Assembly (NCBI GenBank): GCA_965228265.1
Contig: OZ245804.1
Location: 1,054,001-1,118,000, forward strand
Length of the DNA stretch: 64,000 bases
Direction of reading: 5' to 3'
Origin: GCA-2732755 sp965228265
GTDB lineage: Bacteria > Planctomycetota > Phycisphaerae > Phycisphaerales > UBA1924
Of the stretch, positions 36,721-43,670 are shown piece after piece. The notes under the pieces are model-generated. The model made no database searches, had not been told where the DNA came from, and saw only the letters and a list, made by a program, of their open reading frames with translations. A program made the position numbers and the translations under genes. Position 1 is the first letter of the stretch. The number at the start of each line of letters is the position of its first letter.

Positions 36721-37419
36721 TTATCGATCTCTGCCCATAATGCCATTCCATGTCGAAGCAACGACGTTTCCGATCCCTAGGATTGGGGCATGAGAAGGCG
36801 TGGGTAGTTGGTGCCATGCGATGATATCTATGCTTCCATCCGCGAAGCCAACAGGTCCGGGTGGGTCTATCTGAGTGCAGCACCAGTATTCGGGATCTGG
36901 GGAGTTGTTGACAACAAAGACTGCGATCATTCCCTTGCTTGAAGGATACCTTGTGGTACTTTGCATTACAGAGCTTGTGAATCGATTCGCGTAGGGCTCT
37001 ATTGTGTCGGGTTGCATCTTTCGCCAGTCGTAACACATGGCAATTGAGATATTCTGATTCAATGCGTCAAGATAATTCGGGTCTAGCATCTGTTCTTCGG
37101 TCATAAAGCCGGTGTCGACCAATGCGTATCCCCACCAGCGTCCCAATTCATAGGGCGGAGGCTGGAAAGGAGCCGTGCGAGGCCGAAACCAGAATCGATC
37201 ATCCGCGACCGGATAGATGTCATCCTGCGAATCGCAATACATCGCGATCATCGTCGCCATCTGGCGGACTTGTGAAGCCAGCTTTGTCTTCTGCGCGGTC
37301 TGCCTCGTCCCGCTCAGCACCGGCAAGAGAATCCCCATCAGCACCATCACCACGCCGATCACGACGATCAGCTCGATGATCGAGAATCCCCGGCGATGAT
37401 TGCAGGTCATCATGATCAT
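36721..37419 (-). CDS. type IV pseudopilin-like protein
   Basis: A 232-residue protein with a class-III leader: MIMMTCNHRRGFSIIELIVV then IGVVMVLMGILLPVLSG. The prepilin peptidase would cut after RRG and methylate the Phe; Glu at position +5 is kept. Planctomycete genomes carry many such proteins (DUF1559-like), often secreted. After the helix: QVRQMATMIAMYCDSQDDIY and WWGYALVDTGFMTEEQMLDP. The ending includes FADGSIDIIAWHQL, the 'DG' loop common to this group. The start is the ATG at 37419; ATGs at 37413 and 37410 are alternatives. A TATTCT hexamer 6 bases before the start suggests a leaderless mRNA. The C-terminal half is AT-rich, the N-terminal third is GC-rich. Confidence 0.82.
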   Translation of the reverse strand: MIMMTCNHRRGFSIIELIVVIGVVMVLMGILLPVLSGTRQTAQKTKLASQVRQMATMIAMYCDSQDDIYPVADDRFWFRPRTAPFQPPPYELGRWWGYALVDTGFMTEEQMLDPNYLDALNQNISIAMCYDWRKMQPDTIEPYANRFTSSVMQSTTRYPSSKGMIAVFVVNNSPDPEYWCCTQIDPPGPVGFADGSIDIIAWHQLPTPSHAPILGIGNVVASTWNGIMGRDR

Positions 37420-37431
37420 GAAACCAGAATA
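37420..37431 (-). promoter_or_regulatory. -10-like TATTCT directly before the pseudopilin start
   Basis: TATTCT on the minus strand ends 6 bases before the ATG at 37419. No Shine-Dalgarno is present. This fits transcription starting at or next to the ATG. Confidence 0.35.
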
Positions 37432-37538
37432 CCAAAGGGGGGGAGGCAGTGAGCAAGCAAGTGAAAGGCGGTGCTGTGCAGACGCCCCGCGATCCCCGGA
37501 ACAGGGCGGGGGATCGGGTTCCGGGGCTCTGGATGCCC

Positions 37539-37544
37539 TAGACT
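37539..37544 (+). promoter_or_regulatory. -10-like TAGACT directly before trpS
   Basis: TAGACT with a 7-base gap to the ATG at 37552 and no Shine-Dalgarno. Same geometry as the hexamer before the trypsin-like gene. No clear -35. Confidence 0.35.
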
Positions 37545-37551
37545 TGGCCCC

Positions 37552-38643
37552 ATGAGCCAGAACACAGCATCCACAGGCAAGAACCGCGTTCTCACCGGCG
37601 ACACCCCCACGGGCAGACTCCACCTCGGGCACTGGGTGGGCAGCGTCGCCCAGCGGGTGGCGATGCAGGACGATTACGAGTGCTACTTCCTGCTCGCCAA
37701 TATGCACGCCTTCACGACCCGGGCCGATGAGCCGGCGGATATCCGCCAGGACACGATCGAGATCGTCAAGGACTGGCTCGCGGCCGGGATCGACCCGAAC
37801 CGGTCGACCATCGTGCTCCAGACGGAGGTCCCGGCGATCGCTGAGCTGTCGTGGTACTTCGCGATGCTCATCCCGTTCAACCGCGTGATGCGGAACCCGA
37901 CGCTCAAGACCGAGATCGAGACGAAGGGGCTGGGCGACAGCTACCCGTTCGGTTTCCCGATGTACGCGGTGGGGCAGTGCGCGGACATCCTGGCCTTCCG
38001 GCCTGAGTTTGTGCCGGTGGGCGAGGACCAGATCGCGCATATCGAGATGTGCCGGGAGGTCGCCAGGCGGTTCGATCAGCTCTACTGCGGCGTCGACTCG
38101 CACGCCGAGGATGCGGAGTACGAGCAGGCCGGGGCTGTCTTCCCCGTGCCCAAGGCGTTGGTGGGCAAGGTGGGGCGACTCATCGGGACCGACGGCAAGA
38201 ACAAGATGTCCAAGAGTCTGGGCAACTCGGTGTTCCTGTCGGACACGCCCAAGCAGGTGAAGAAGAAGATCAACGGCATGTACCCGGGGCAGAGCCGTGA
38301 GCCGGACGAGCCGGGCGATCCCGAGATCAATCCGGTGTTCCAGTACGCGGACGTGTTCATCAAGGACGAGGCGTTCGTCGCCGAGCTGCGTGAGCGGTAC
38401 AAGAAGGGCGACAATCTGGGCGATGGTCACGTCAAGGCGCACGTGATCGAGGCGGTGAACGAATTGCTCGAGCCCATGCGCGAGCGCCGGGCGGAGTACG
38501 AGGGGCCGGGCGGCGATGACGCGGTGATCGACATCATCCGGGCCGGCACCGCGCGGGCGAACGCGACGGCCGAGGCCACGCTCTATGCGGCCAAGGAAGC
38601 GATGAAGCTCGACTTCGGCAAGCGCGACTTGCGCTGGCAGTAA
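37552..38643 (+). CDS. trpS: tryptophanyl-tRNA synthetase
   Basis: Charges tRNA-Trp in the cytoplasm. The 363-residue class I synthetase has the HIGH-type motif TPTGRLHLGHWVG (about residues 18-30), NPTLKTEIETKG, GFPMYAVGQCADILAFRPEF, VPVGEDQIAHIEMCREVARR and the KMSKS loop GKNKMSKSLGNSVFL (about 218-232). Length is close to the usual 330-350. The ATG at 37552 has no ribosome site but follows a -10-like TAGACT at 7 bases, so initiation may be leaderless. The frame continues upstream without coding character. Confidence 0.95.
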   Translation: MSQNTASTGKNRVLTGDTPTGRLHLGHWVGSVAQRVAMQDDYECYFLLANMHAFTTRADEPADIRQDTIEIVKDWLAAGIDPNRSTIVLQTEVPAIAELSWYFAMLIPFNRVMRNPTLKTEIETKGLGDSYPFGFPMYAVGQCADILAFRPEFVPVGEDQIAHIEMCREVARRFDQLYCGVDSHAEDAEYEQAGAVFPVPKALVGKVGRLIGTDGKNKMSKSLGNSVFLSDTPKQVKKKINGMYPGQSREPDEPGDPEINPVFQYADVFIKDEAFVAELRERYKKGDNLGDGHVKAHVIEAVNELLEPMRERRAEYEGPGGDDAVIDIIRAGTARANATAEATLYAAKEAMKLDFGKRDLRWQ

Positions 38644-38679
38644 AGGAACCCCTCGCAGGCGGCCCGTGAGAATACATGA

Positions 38680-40710
38680 CTAGTCGTTGCGGGCATCGCG
38701 CTCGATGGCTTCGAGCGTGCGGAGTGCGCGCCAGCGGAGGTGGGCGTGGACTTCCTGTGTCCGCTGCTCGGATTCGTCCGGGTCACCTACGAGCACGCGT
38801 GACAGTTCCGCGGCATACCAGGAGATATCCGCCAGCGCGTCGCGGTGGGGGGCCATCCATGAATCGCGCGAGGGCGGGCCGAGGCCGAGTTCGCCGGCCG
38901 GGCTCGCCGGAGCCAGGCCTTCGCTCTCGCCGAGGCGGGCCAGACGTCCGGTCAGGAGCGCGGCTCCGAATGTGCCGCGGAGCGAGACAAGCCCGGCGGT
39001 GGTGCGCTGACGAGAGATCTGGCTCGGGCCGCGGATCATCTCGCCGGCCAGCGCATCGACCTGCGCGGTCAGCTCGCGCGTGACGAGTCGGCGGACCTGC
39101 TGGTCCATCTCGTAGCCGGGCCAGGATTCGATCGCCGCCAGATCGGTGAACGCGCTGACGTCGGCCATGGCGCGCATCACGTCGCGCATGAGCCTCAGAT
39201 CTTCCGCGACGCCCTCGCCCGCGCCCAGCCCGCCGGGCGTGCCCCAGCCGGCGAGCCACTGGTTCTGGAGGTTGGACAGCCGGAGCGCAAGATCGTCGCG
39301 GCGTTGTCCGATCACAAGTGAAACGGGCTCGCGCAGCGCCTCGATCTCTTCCCAGAGATCGAGCTGGTCATTCAGGTTCCGCATCAACACGAGCGAGGGC
39401 TCGAGGAGCGATTCGTCGTCGTTCATGTCCTGCCCGATCGCGAGCAGGCGGTCGGCGATGGCGGCGTTGGCCTTGTCCATCGCCAGGTCACCCGGCGCAA
39501 AGCGCGTCGAGAGGCGTTCGATGATGGCAAAGTCCTCCCGCAGGCGCTGCTGCGTGGCGATCGCCGAGAGCACGCCCGGGTTGGTGACGCCCGTGGGATC
39601 GACGATGAGGTTGATCGCCGCGTCGCGGGCGTTGACCATCGCGTCGCGGACCAGCGGCACAAGGCGTCGCCACGCGGGGCGCAGCTGGCGGAGCAGCGCA
39701 TCATCACGCTGGAGATTGCTCAACGCCTCGGAGACGCCCAGCGTGCGCACCGCGAGCCGCGTCGCCATCAGGGCTTCGACGTCCGAGGATGATCGGTCGG
39801 CGAGGGCTGCGGTGAATCGGCTGCGGAGGCGATCGCCTTGTCGGCCCTCGCCCATCTCGGTCAGCAGCGCGATGACGCGTCCCTGCGAGGCGATGAGCTC
39901 CAGGGCCGTGTCCCGCGCTTCGGGCTGCTCGGCCCGCACGCTGTCGGCGAAGTCTTGGACCAGTCGTTCGCGTGCGCCCTCCGAGAGCCATGCCGGGAAT
40001 CGCGAGATCACGTCGGCGGCCTCGGCGATCAGGCGCGAACGCACCTGCGCTTCGCGCACGAAACCTGGCCATGCCCGCATGAGCTGGAGGCGGTCGAGAT
40101 CGTCTTCGAGCAGCGCGAGGGTCTCGCCGTCGACACCCGCCTCGCCGAGCCGTGCGATCACCGCTTCGAGATCCGAGGGCGTTTCGAGCTCTTCGGGCAG
40201 GATCCACCCGGCCGATTCGGGGCGTGGCTTCTCGCCCAAGAGTGCCAGCTGCGCGAGGGCATAGCGCAGATCGCGGTCGAGCTGCGCGGGGGTGATCTCG
40301 CCGCCGCGGCTCCAGCCGAGGCGCAGCTCCGCAAGGTCGTGCGCCAAGGCCAGCAGCAGCGCGCGGTCATTGCTCCGGGTGAGCAGGTCGTCGAACTCGT
40401 CGAGCCTGCGGTCGATGGTCATCGCGGCCAGCACGAGGTGCGAGCCGTCCGTGCCGAGGCTGTTGCCCCGCTCGGCGAGTGTGGCGCCGGCCAGGCGCAG
40501 CTCTCGCCGAGCATTCTCGAGCGCCTGGCGGTCGGGGTCATTCCGCCACGCGTCGGGGTCGAGCCGTTCGGCGCTGCGTGTGAATCGCTGGATCAGCTCG
40601 GCCGCGAGGAGGCTCGAGCCCGGCGCGGGGGCGGCGGGGCCGTCAAGATTGAGGACCTGCGCATGTGCCGGCGTGATCAGCAGCGTGCCAGCGAGCCATG
40701 CGCAGCGCAC
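38680..40710 (-). CDS. large secreted helical orphan
   Basis: Unrecognised protein of about 676 residues. Signal peptide (RCAWLAGTLLITPAHAQ, cleaved after AHA). The rest is predominantly alpha-helical with many Leu/Asp/Arg repeats (DLDRLQLMRAWPGFVREAQV, DEFDDLLTRSNDRALLLALA). No Cys-rich or catalytic motif is seen, and Cys is almost absent after the signal. Start is uncertain: the GTG at 40710 begins the signal peptide, a TTG at 40737 is also possible, and the open frame to 40791 overlaps the preceding GT4 gene. It follows that GT4 on the same strand. Possibly a periplasmic structural protein. Confidence 0.55.
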   Translation of the reverse strand: MRCAWLAGTLLITPAHAQVLNLDGPAAPAPGSSLLAAELIQRFTRSAERLDPDAWRNDPDRQALENARRELRLAGATLAERGNSLGTDGSHLVLAAMTIDRRLDEFDDLLTRSNDRALLLALAHDLAELRLGWSRGGEITPAQLDRDLRYALAQLALLGEKPRPESAGWILPEELETPSDLEAVIARLGEAGVDGETLALLEDDLDRLQLMRAWPGFVREAQVRSRLIAEAADVISRFPAWLSEGARERLVQDFADSVRAEQPEARDTALELIASQGRVIALLTEMGEGRQGDRLRSRFTAALADRSSSDVEALMATRLAVRTLGVSEALSNLQRDDALLRQLRPAWRRLVPLVRDAMVNARDAAINLIVDPTGVTNPGVLSAIATQQRLREDFAIIERLSTRFAPGDLAMDKANAAIADRLLAIGQDMNDDESLLEPSLVLMRNLNDQLDLWEEIEALREPVSLVIGQRRDDLALRLSNLQNQWLAGWGTPGGLGAGEGVAEDLRLMRDVMRAMADVSAFTDLAAIESWPGYEMDQQVRRLVTRELTAQVDALAGEMIRGPSQISRQRTTAGLVSLRGTFGAALLTGRLARLGESEGLAPASPAGELGLGPPSRDSWMAPHRDALADISWYAAELSRVLVGDPDESEQRTQEVHAHLRWRALRTLEAIERDARND

Positions 40711-42019
40711 GCTCGTAGACGGCTTCCAGATGCTCAACCATCGTCTCGGCCGCGAACTCTGTGGCACACCAGTCTCGTCCATGCGATGCAAGCCTTATGC
40801 GGAGTTCCGGATCGTCGTGCAACTGCACGATCGCGCTCTGCAGGCCCGCCAGGTCGCCTTGCTGGACGAGCAGGCCCGTTTCGCCGTCCCGGCACGCCTC
40901 GCGCGTGCCGTCCACATCGTACGCGACCGGGCACACGCCGCAAAGAAGCGCCTGCGGCACGGTCCGGGGCAGCCCCTCGCGGTAGCTCGGGTGCGCCAGG
41001 ACGTCCATCGCCCGGATCAGCCCGGGCACCCTCGCCGGCGGCACGAGCCCGGTCAGCACGATCTGGCCGCGCACACCCAGAGCCTCCGCCTTGTCGATCA
41101 GCCGATCCTTCCACCACCCGTCGCCCACCCAGAGCAGCTTCCAGCCCGGGTTCTTCCGCAGATCCTCGGCCAGCGCATCGAGCAGATCATCGTGCCCCTT
41201 GTGCTGCGCAAGCCGCGCGACCGTGCCGATAACAAAGTCGCCTTTCTCGATACCGAGACTCTGGCGGATGACGGGGCGCGATTGGTCGTGCTCGGGTTTA
41301 AGATACGGCTCGGTCTCCATGCCGCTGCGCACGGTGATGTACTGCTCGGTCCTGCCAATGCCGCGAGCCAGGAACTGCTCGGTCATCGCGTCGGCGACGC
41401 TGACAATGGTGTGGCAGCGCTTGGCTGCGAACTTCTCGGCGACCTCGTAGATCTTGTTCTTGATGCGGATCTTGGTGCGCGAAAGGCCGCCGCCCTCGAC
41501 GGGCATGAAGGGTGGGCCGTGGATGGTGTGGATGACCGCGGGGCGTGATTTTCTCGCTCCCCCGTCGCCGACGGGGGAGCTGTCAGCGGAGCTGACTGAG
41601 GGGGTCAGTTGAGCAGACGGATCCCCCCTCACCCCAGCCCTCTCCCCCCGTGGGGAGAGGGAGCAAGACCAAGCCGCCCACCTGCCGAGGATGCCCGCCT
41701 TGGACGAGTGCGTGTGCACGACGTCGGGCTGCACCTCGCGGATGAGGCGTTTGAGATCGTGGTGGAAGCAGAAGTGATCCTTGAGCGGGCTGATCTGGCG
41801 GACCATGTTGGGCAGTTCGTGCGTGGTGATGCCGCGCCCGTCGTCGGTGCGGAAGCTCTGCACGCGATCGAGCATCGAGCCTTCGGGGCCGAAGATCGGG
41901 CCGTAGGCCAGGTGGACGTCGTGCCCGAGGCGCGCCTGCCCCTCGCACGAGAGGACCGTGTTCTCCTGGCTGCCGCCGAGGATCAGGCGAGTCGAGATGT
42001 GAAGGATCTTGAGAGGCAC
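40643..42019 (-). CDS. GT4 glycosyltransferase carrying an in-frame palindromic-repeat insertion
   Basis: A 458-residue GT4: LKILHISTRLILGGSQENTV (N-terminal Gly loop), DVVHTHSSKAGILGRWAAW, IHTIHGPPFMPVEGG, VIGTVARLAQHKGHDDLLDA, VPPARVPGLIRAMDVLAHPS and YREGLPRTVPQALLCG. Residues about 117-155 (SCSLSPRGERAGVRGDPSAQ and what follows) interrupt the conserved core and are encoded by two palindromic repeats (41556-41661); the frame stays open. Removing them joins a normal strand-loop between the HTHSSKAG helix and the HTIHGPP strand. Start is a GTG at 42019, 7 bases after the GNAT stop; no ribosome site. Overlaps the next gene's open frame. Donor unknown. Confidence 0.82.
   Translation of the reverse strand: MPLKILHISTRLILGGSQENTVLSCEGQARLGHDVHLAYGPIFGPEGSMLDRVQSFRTDDGRGITTHELPNMVRQISPLKDHFCFHHDLKRLIREVQPDVVHTHSSKAGILGRWAAWSCSLSPRGERAGVRGDPSAQLTPSVSSADSSPVGDGGARKSRPAVIHTIHGPPFMPVEGGGLSRTKIRIKNKIYEVAEKFAAKRCHTIVSVADAMTEQFLARGIGRTEQYITVRSGMETEPYLKPEHDQSRPVIRQSLGIEKGDFVIGTVARLAQHKGHDDLLDALAEDLRKNPGWKLLWVGDGWWKDRLIDKAEALGVRGQIVLTGLVPPARVPGLIRAMDVLAHPSYREGLPRTVPQALLCGVCPVAYDVDGTREACRDGETGLLVQQGDLAGLQSAIVQLHDDPELRIRLASHGRDWCATEFAAETMVEHLEAVYERALRMARWHAADHAGTCAGPQS
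41556..41611. repeat. palindromic dispersed-type repeat inside the GT4 gene (element 1)
   Basis: A perfect 11-bp stem (41556-41566 with 41570-41580, 3-base loop; arm GCTCCCCCGTC) followed by a second hairpin GTCAGC-GGA-GCTGAC (41582-41596). Two hairpins in series resemble REP/BIME-type elements. The length is such that the host frame is kept. Confidence 0.7.
41622..41668. repeat. palindromic dispersed-type repeat inside the GT4 gene (element 2)
   Basis: Perfect 10-bp stem CCCTCTCCCC / GGGGAGAGGG (41638-41647 and 41652-41661, loop CCGT), with a CACCCCAGC lead-in. Translated on the minus strand it gives LSPRGERAGVRG, a peptide I recall as common wherever this repeat enters frames (recollection, not checked). 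Confidence 0.7.
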
Positions 42020-42026
42020 GAAAGCA

Positions 42027-42539
42027 TCATTGGGGGCGAACAAGCCGGAAGTGTCGCAGCGTCTCGTTGTAATACCGATCGATCGTGCCGAGGTCATCAA
42101 ACCCAAGGCCGGTCAGCACACGCTGCGAGGCGATGTTCCGCAGGTCCGTGACGCCCAGAAGTTCCGTGATTTCGGTGTCACACCAGGCCGCTTCGATCAC
42201 AGCCCGCCCCGCCTCCTTCGCGTAGCCCCTGCCCCAAGCCGACTGGCGGTAGCGGTAGGCCAGCTCGATCTCGGGCCCTTCCCAGTTGTAGGGAAAGATG
42301 CCGCAATCCCCGATGATCTCGCCCGAGTCCCGCTGGATCACGGTCAAGAGTGTCGTGCCGGTTCTTTCAAAGTACGCAATACGTTTGCGGATCGAGGCCT
42401 GCACTGTCGGCAGATCCCGCGGCGCGCCGTTGCCGATGTACTGCATCGCGACCGGATCGCTGAACATCGGCATCAAGAGCTCCGCGTCGCTTTCGAGAGG
42501 TTCGCGGATGATCAGGCGCTGGGTGGTGAGCTGGTACAT
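42027..42539 (-). CDS. GNAT acetyltransferase, RimJ/RimL type
   Basis: A 170-residue N-acetyltransferase. LTTQRLIIREPLESDAELLM is the RimJ/L-type start, then RIAYFERTGTTLLTVIQRDS, GEIIGDCGIF, PEIELAYRYRQSAWGRGYAK with the acetyl-CoA loop (Q/RxxGxG/A appears as RQSAWGRGYAKE), AVTDLRNIASQRVLTGLGFD and the typical ending. No membrane segment. Substrate unknown (ribosomal protein or small amine). Its ATG (42539) is immediately after the truA stop (TAG-ATG), so the two are coupled, and it precedes the GT4 by 7 bases. Confidence 0.86.
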   Translation of the reverse strand: MYQLTTQRLIIREPLESDAELLMPMFSDPVAMQYIGNGAPRDLPTVQASIRKRIAYFERTGTTLLTVIQRDSGEIIGDCGIFPYNWEGPEIELAYRYRQSAWGRGYAKEAGRAVIEAAWCDTEITELLGVTDLRNIASQRVLTGLGFDDLGTIDRYYNETLRHFRLVRPQ

Positions 42540-43442
42540 CTATGAACTCTTATTTTCATACCGCACCCATTCCAACCTCAACCCCTGCGGCGGCAGCGTC
42601 GGCCCGGCCTGCCTGCGGTCGCCGCTGGCGATGATCGTTTCGATATCGCCCGGCTCGATCTTGCCGCGACCGACCTCCATCAGTGTGCCGGCGATGATGC
42701 GCACCATGTTGTACAAAAACCCGCTGCCAGAGACGCGGATGACGTAGCGGCATGGAGCATCTGTATTTGTATTGGTGGGGGCGGCGTCCCGCCGCCCGTC
42801 TTCTTGATGTTCCACTGGGCGGCGAGACGCCGCCCCCACCGAAGAAACCTGTTCAACCTCACACCCAAAGATCGTCCGCACCGTCGTTGTTCTGCCGTGG
42901 TCGATCTGCGCAAAGGCCGCGAAGTCCTTCTCGCCCACCATCGCGGCCGCGGCCTGCTGCATCTTCGCGAGATCAAGCTCGTACCACGTGTGGAACACGT
43001 ACTTGCGATCCCACAGGGGCCGAACCGGGCCGCACTCGATCGTGTACGTGTACTCCTTCTCCACCGCCCCGCCGATCGGGTTGAAGTCGTGCGCCACAAC
43101 TTCCGCGCCCATGATCAGCACATCCCGCGGCAGCTTGCTGTTGAGCGCCCGGACCAGCGCGCTCGTCCCGCGCTCCTCGGGCCAGCCGATGCCCTTGCCC
43201 TCGATGGGCTCACTCGTAAAGGCCGCGACCTGACCGAGCGCGTGCACGCCCGAGTCGGTTCGGCTCGCGCCCATGACCACGACCTTCTCGCGCAGCACCT
43301 CGCGCACGGTCTCCTCCACCACACCCTGCACGGTGCGGAGTGTCATGCGCTTGGATGGGTTCTCGGGATCGGGCGGCTCCTGCTTCTGCCAGCCGCAGAA
43401 GTCCGTGCCGTCGTAGGCGATGGTGAGCTTGTACCTGGGCAC
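42540..43442 (-). CDS. truA: tRNA pseudouridine(38-40) synthase TruA with in-frame repeat insertion
   Basis: Isomerises U38-40 in tRNA anticodon stems. KLTIAYDGTDFCGWQKQ start, catalytic Asp63 in GASRTDSGVHALGQ, FNPIGGAVEKEYTYTI, DFAAFAQIDHG, and FLYNMVRIIAGTLMEVGRGK. The 300-residue chain exceeds the usual 245-270 because of an insertion at about residues 199-224 (SVGAASRRPVEHQEDGRRDA and on), encoded by a palindromic repeat (42774-42840). It lies between EVEQV and APCRYVIRVSGSGF, a surface turn before the last strands. An N-terminal insertion EPPDPENPSKRM also adds length. Frame intact, so probably active. In an operon with a 63-residue membrane protein upstream and GNAT downstream. Confidence 0.92.
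   Translation of the reverse strand: MPRYKLTIAYDGTDFCGWQKQEPPDPENPSKRMTLRTVQGVVEETVREVLREKVVVMGASRTDSGVHALGQVAAFTSEPIEGKGIGWPEERGTSALVRALNSKLPRDVLIMGAEVVAHDFNPIGGAVEKEYTYTIECGPVRPLWDRKYVFHTWYELDLAKMQQAAAAMVGEKDFAAFAQIDHGRTTTVRTIFGCEVEQVSSVGAASRRPVEHQEDGRRDAAPTNTNTDAPCRYVIRVSGSGFLYNMVRIIAGTLMEVGRGKIEPGDIETIIASGDRRQAGPTLPPQGLRLEWVRYENKSS
42774..42840. repeat. palindromic dispersed repeat inside truA
   Basis: Arms of 15 bases (42774-42788 and 42826-42840; GGTGGGGGCGGCGTC and its complement) pair perfectly, with 8 more inner pairs (CGCCGCCC/GGGCGGCG) and a central loop. The first 26 bases recur identically at 49613-49638, which proves it is a dispersed element. Confidence 0.85.
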
Positions 43443-43443
43443 G

Positions 43444-43635
43444 CTAGCGGTCGCCCTTGTCCGCCGGCTCGGTCCGGATCACACGCACGTTCAGCGACTC
43501 GCCGTCCGCGTTGCTTTCCTTGAACCGTTTCTTCTCCGAGTCCGCCCAGCGGTCGGACCAGCGGAACCAGAAATACGTAAAGGGCACGCCGAGGACAATC
43601 ACGGCTGCCATTGAAATAAGCGTGGGCCAGAGCAA
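43444..43635 (-). CDS. small single-span membrane protein upstream of truA
   Basis: 63 residues: LWPTLISMAAVIVLGVPFTY forms an N-terminal membrane span, followed by WFRWSDRWADSEKKRFKESN, a charged cytoplasmic tail. Start is a TTG at 43635, supported by GGGAGG 7 bases upstream. It lies between nuoG and truA on the same strand. No known family recognised. The truA ATG follows its stop by one base, so they are probably co-translated. Confidence 0.5.
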   Translation of the reverse strand: MLWPTLISMAAVIVLGVPFTYFWFRWSDRWADSEKKRFKESNADGESLNVRVIRTEPADKGDR

Positions 43636-43670
43636 AGCGAAACCTCCCGCTCAGCCGCGAGCGGCAAGGC

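Noticed and set aside
36721..38442. A 573-codon frame that joins the pseudopilin to an antisense trpS segment
   Set aside because: The part before the MIMMTCNHRRGFS leader is antisense to trpS and would place a pilin leader in mid-protein.
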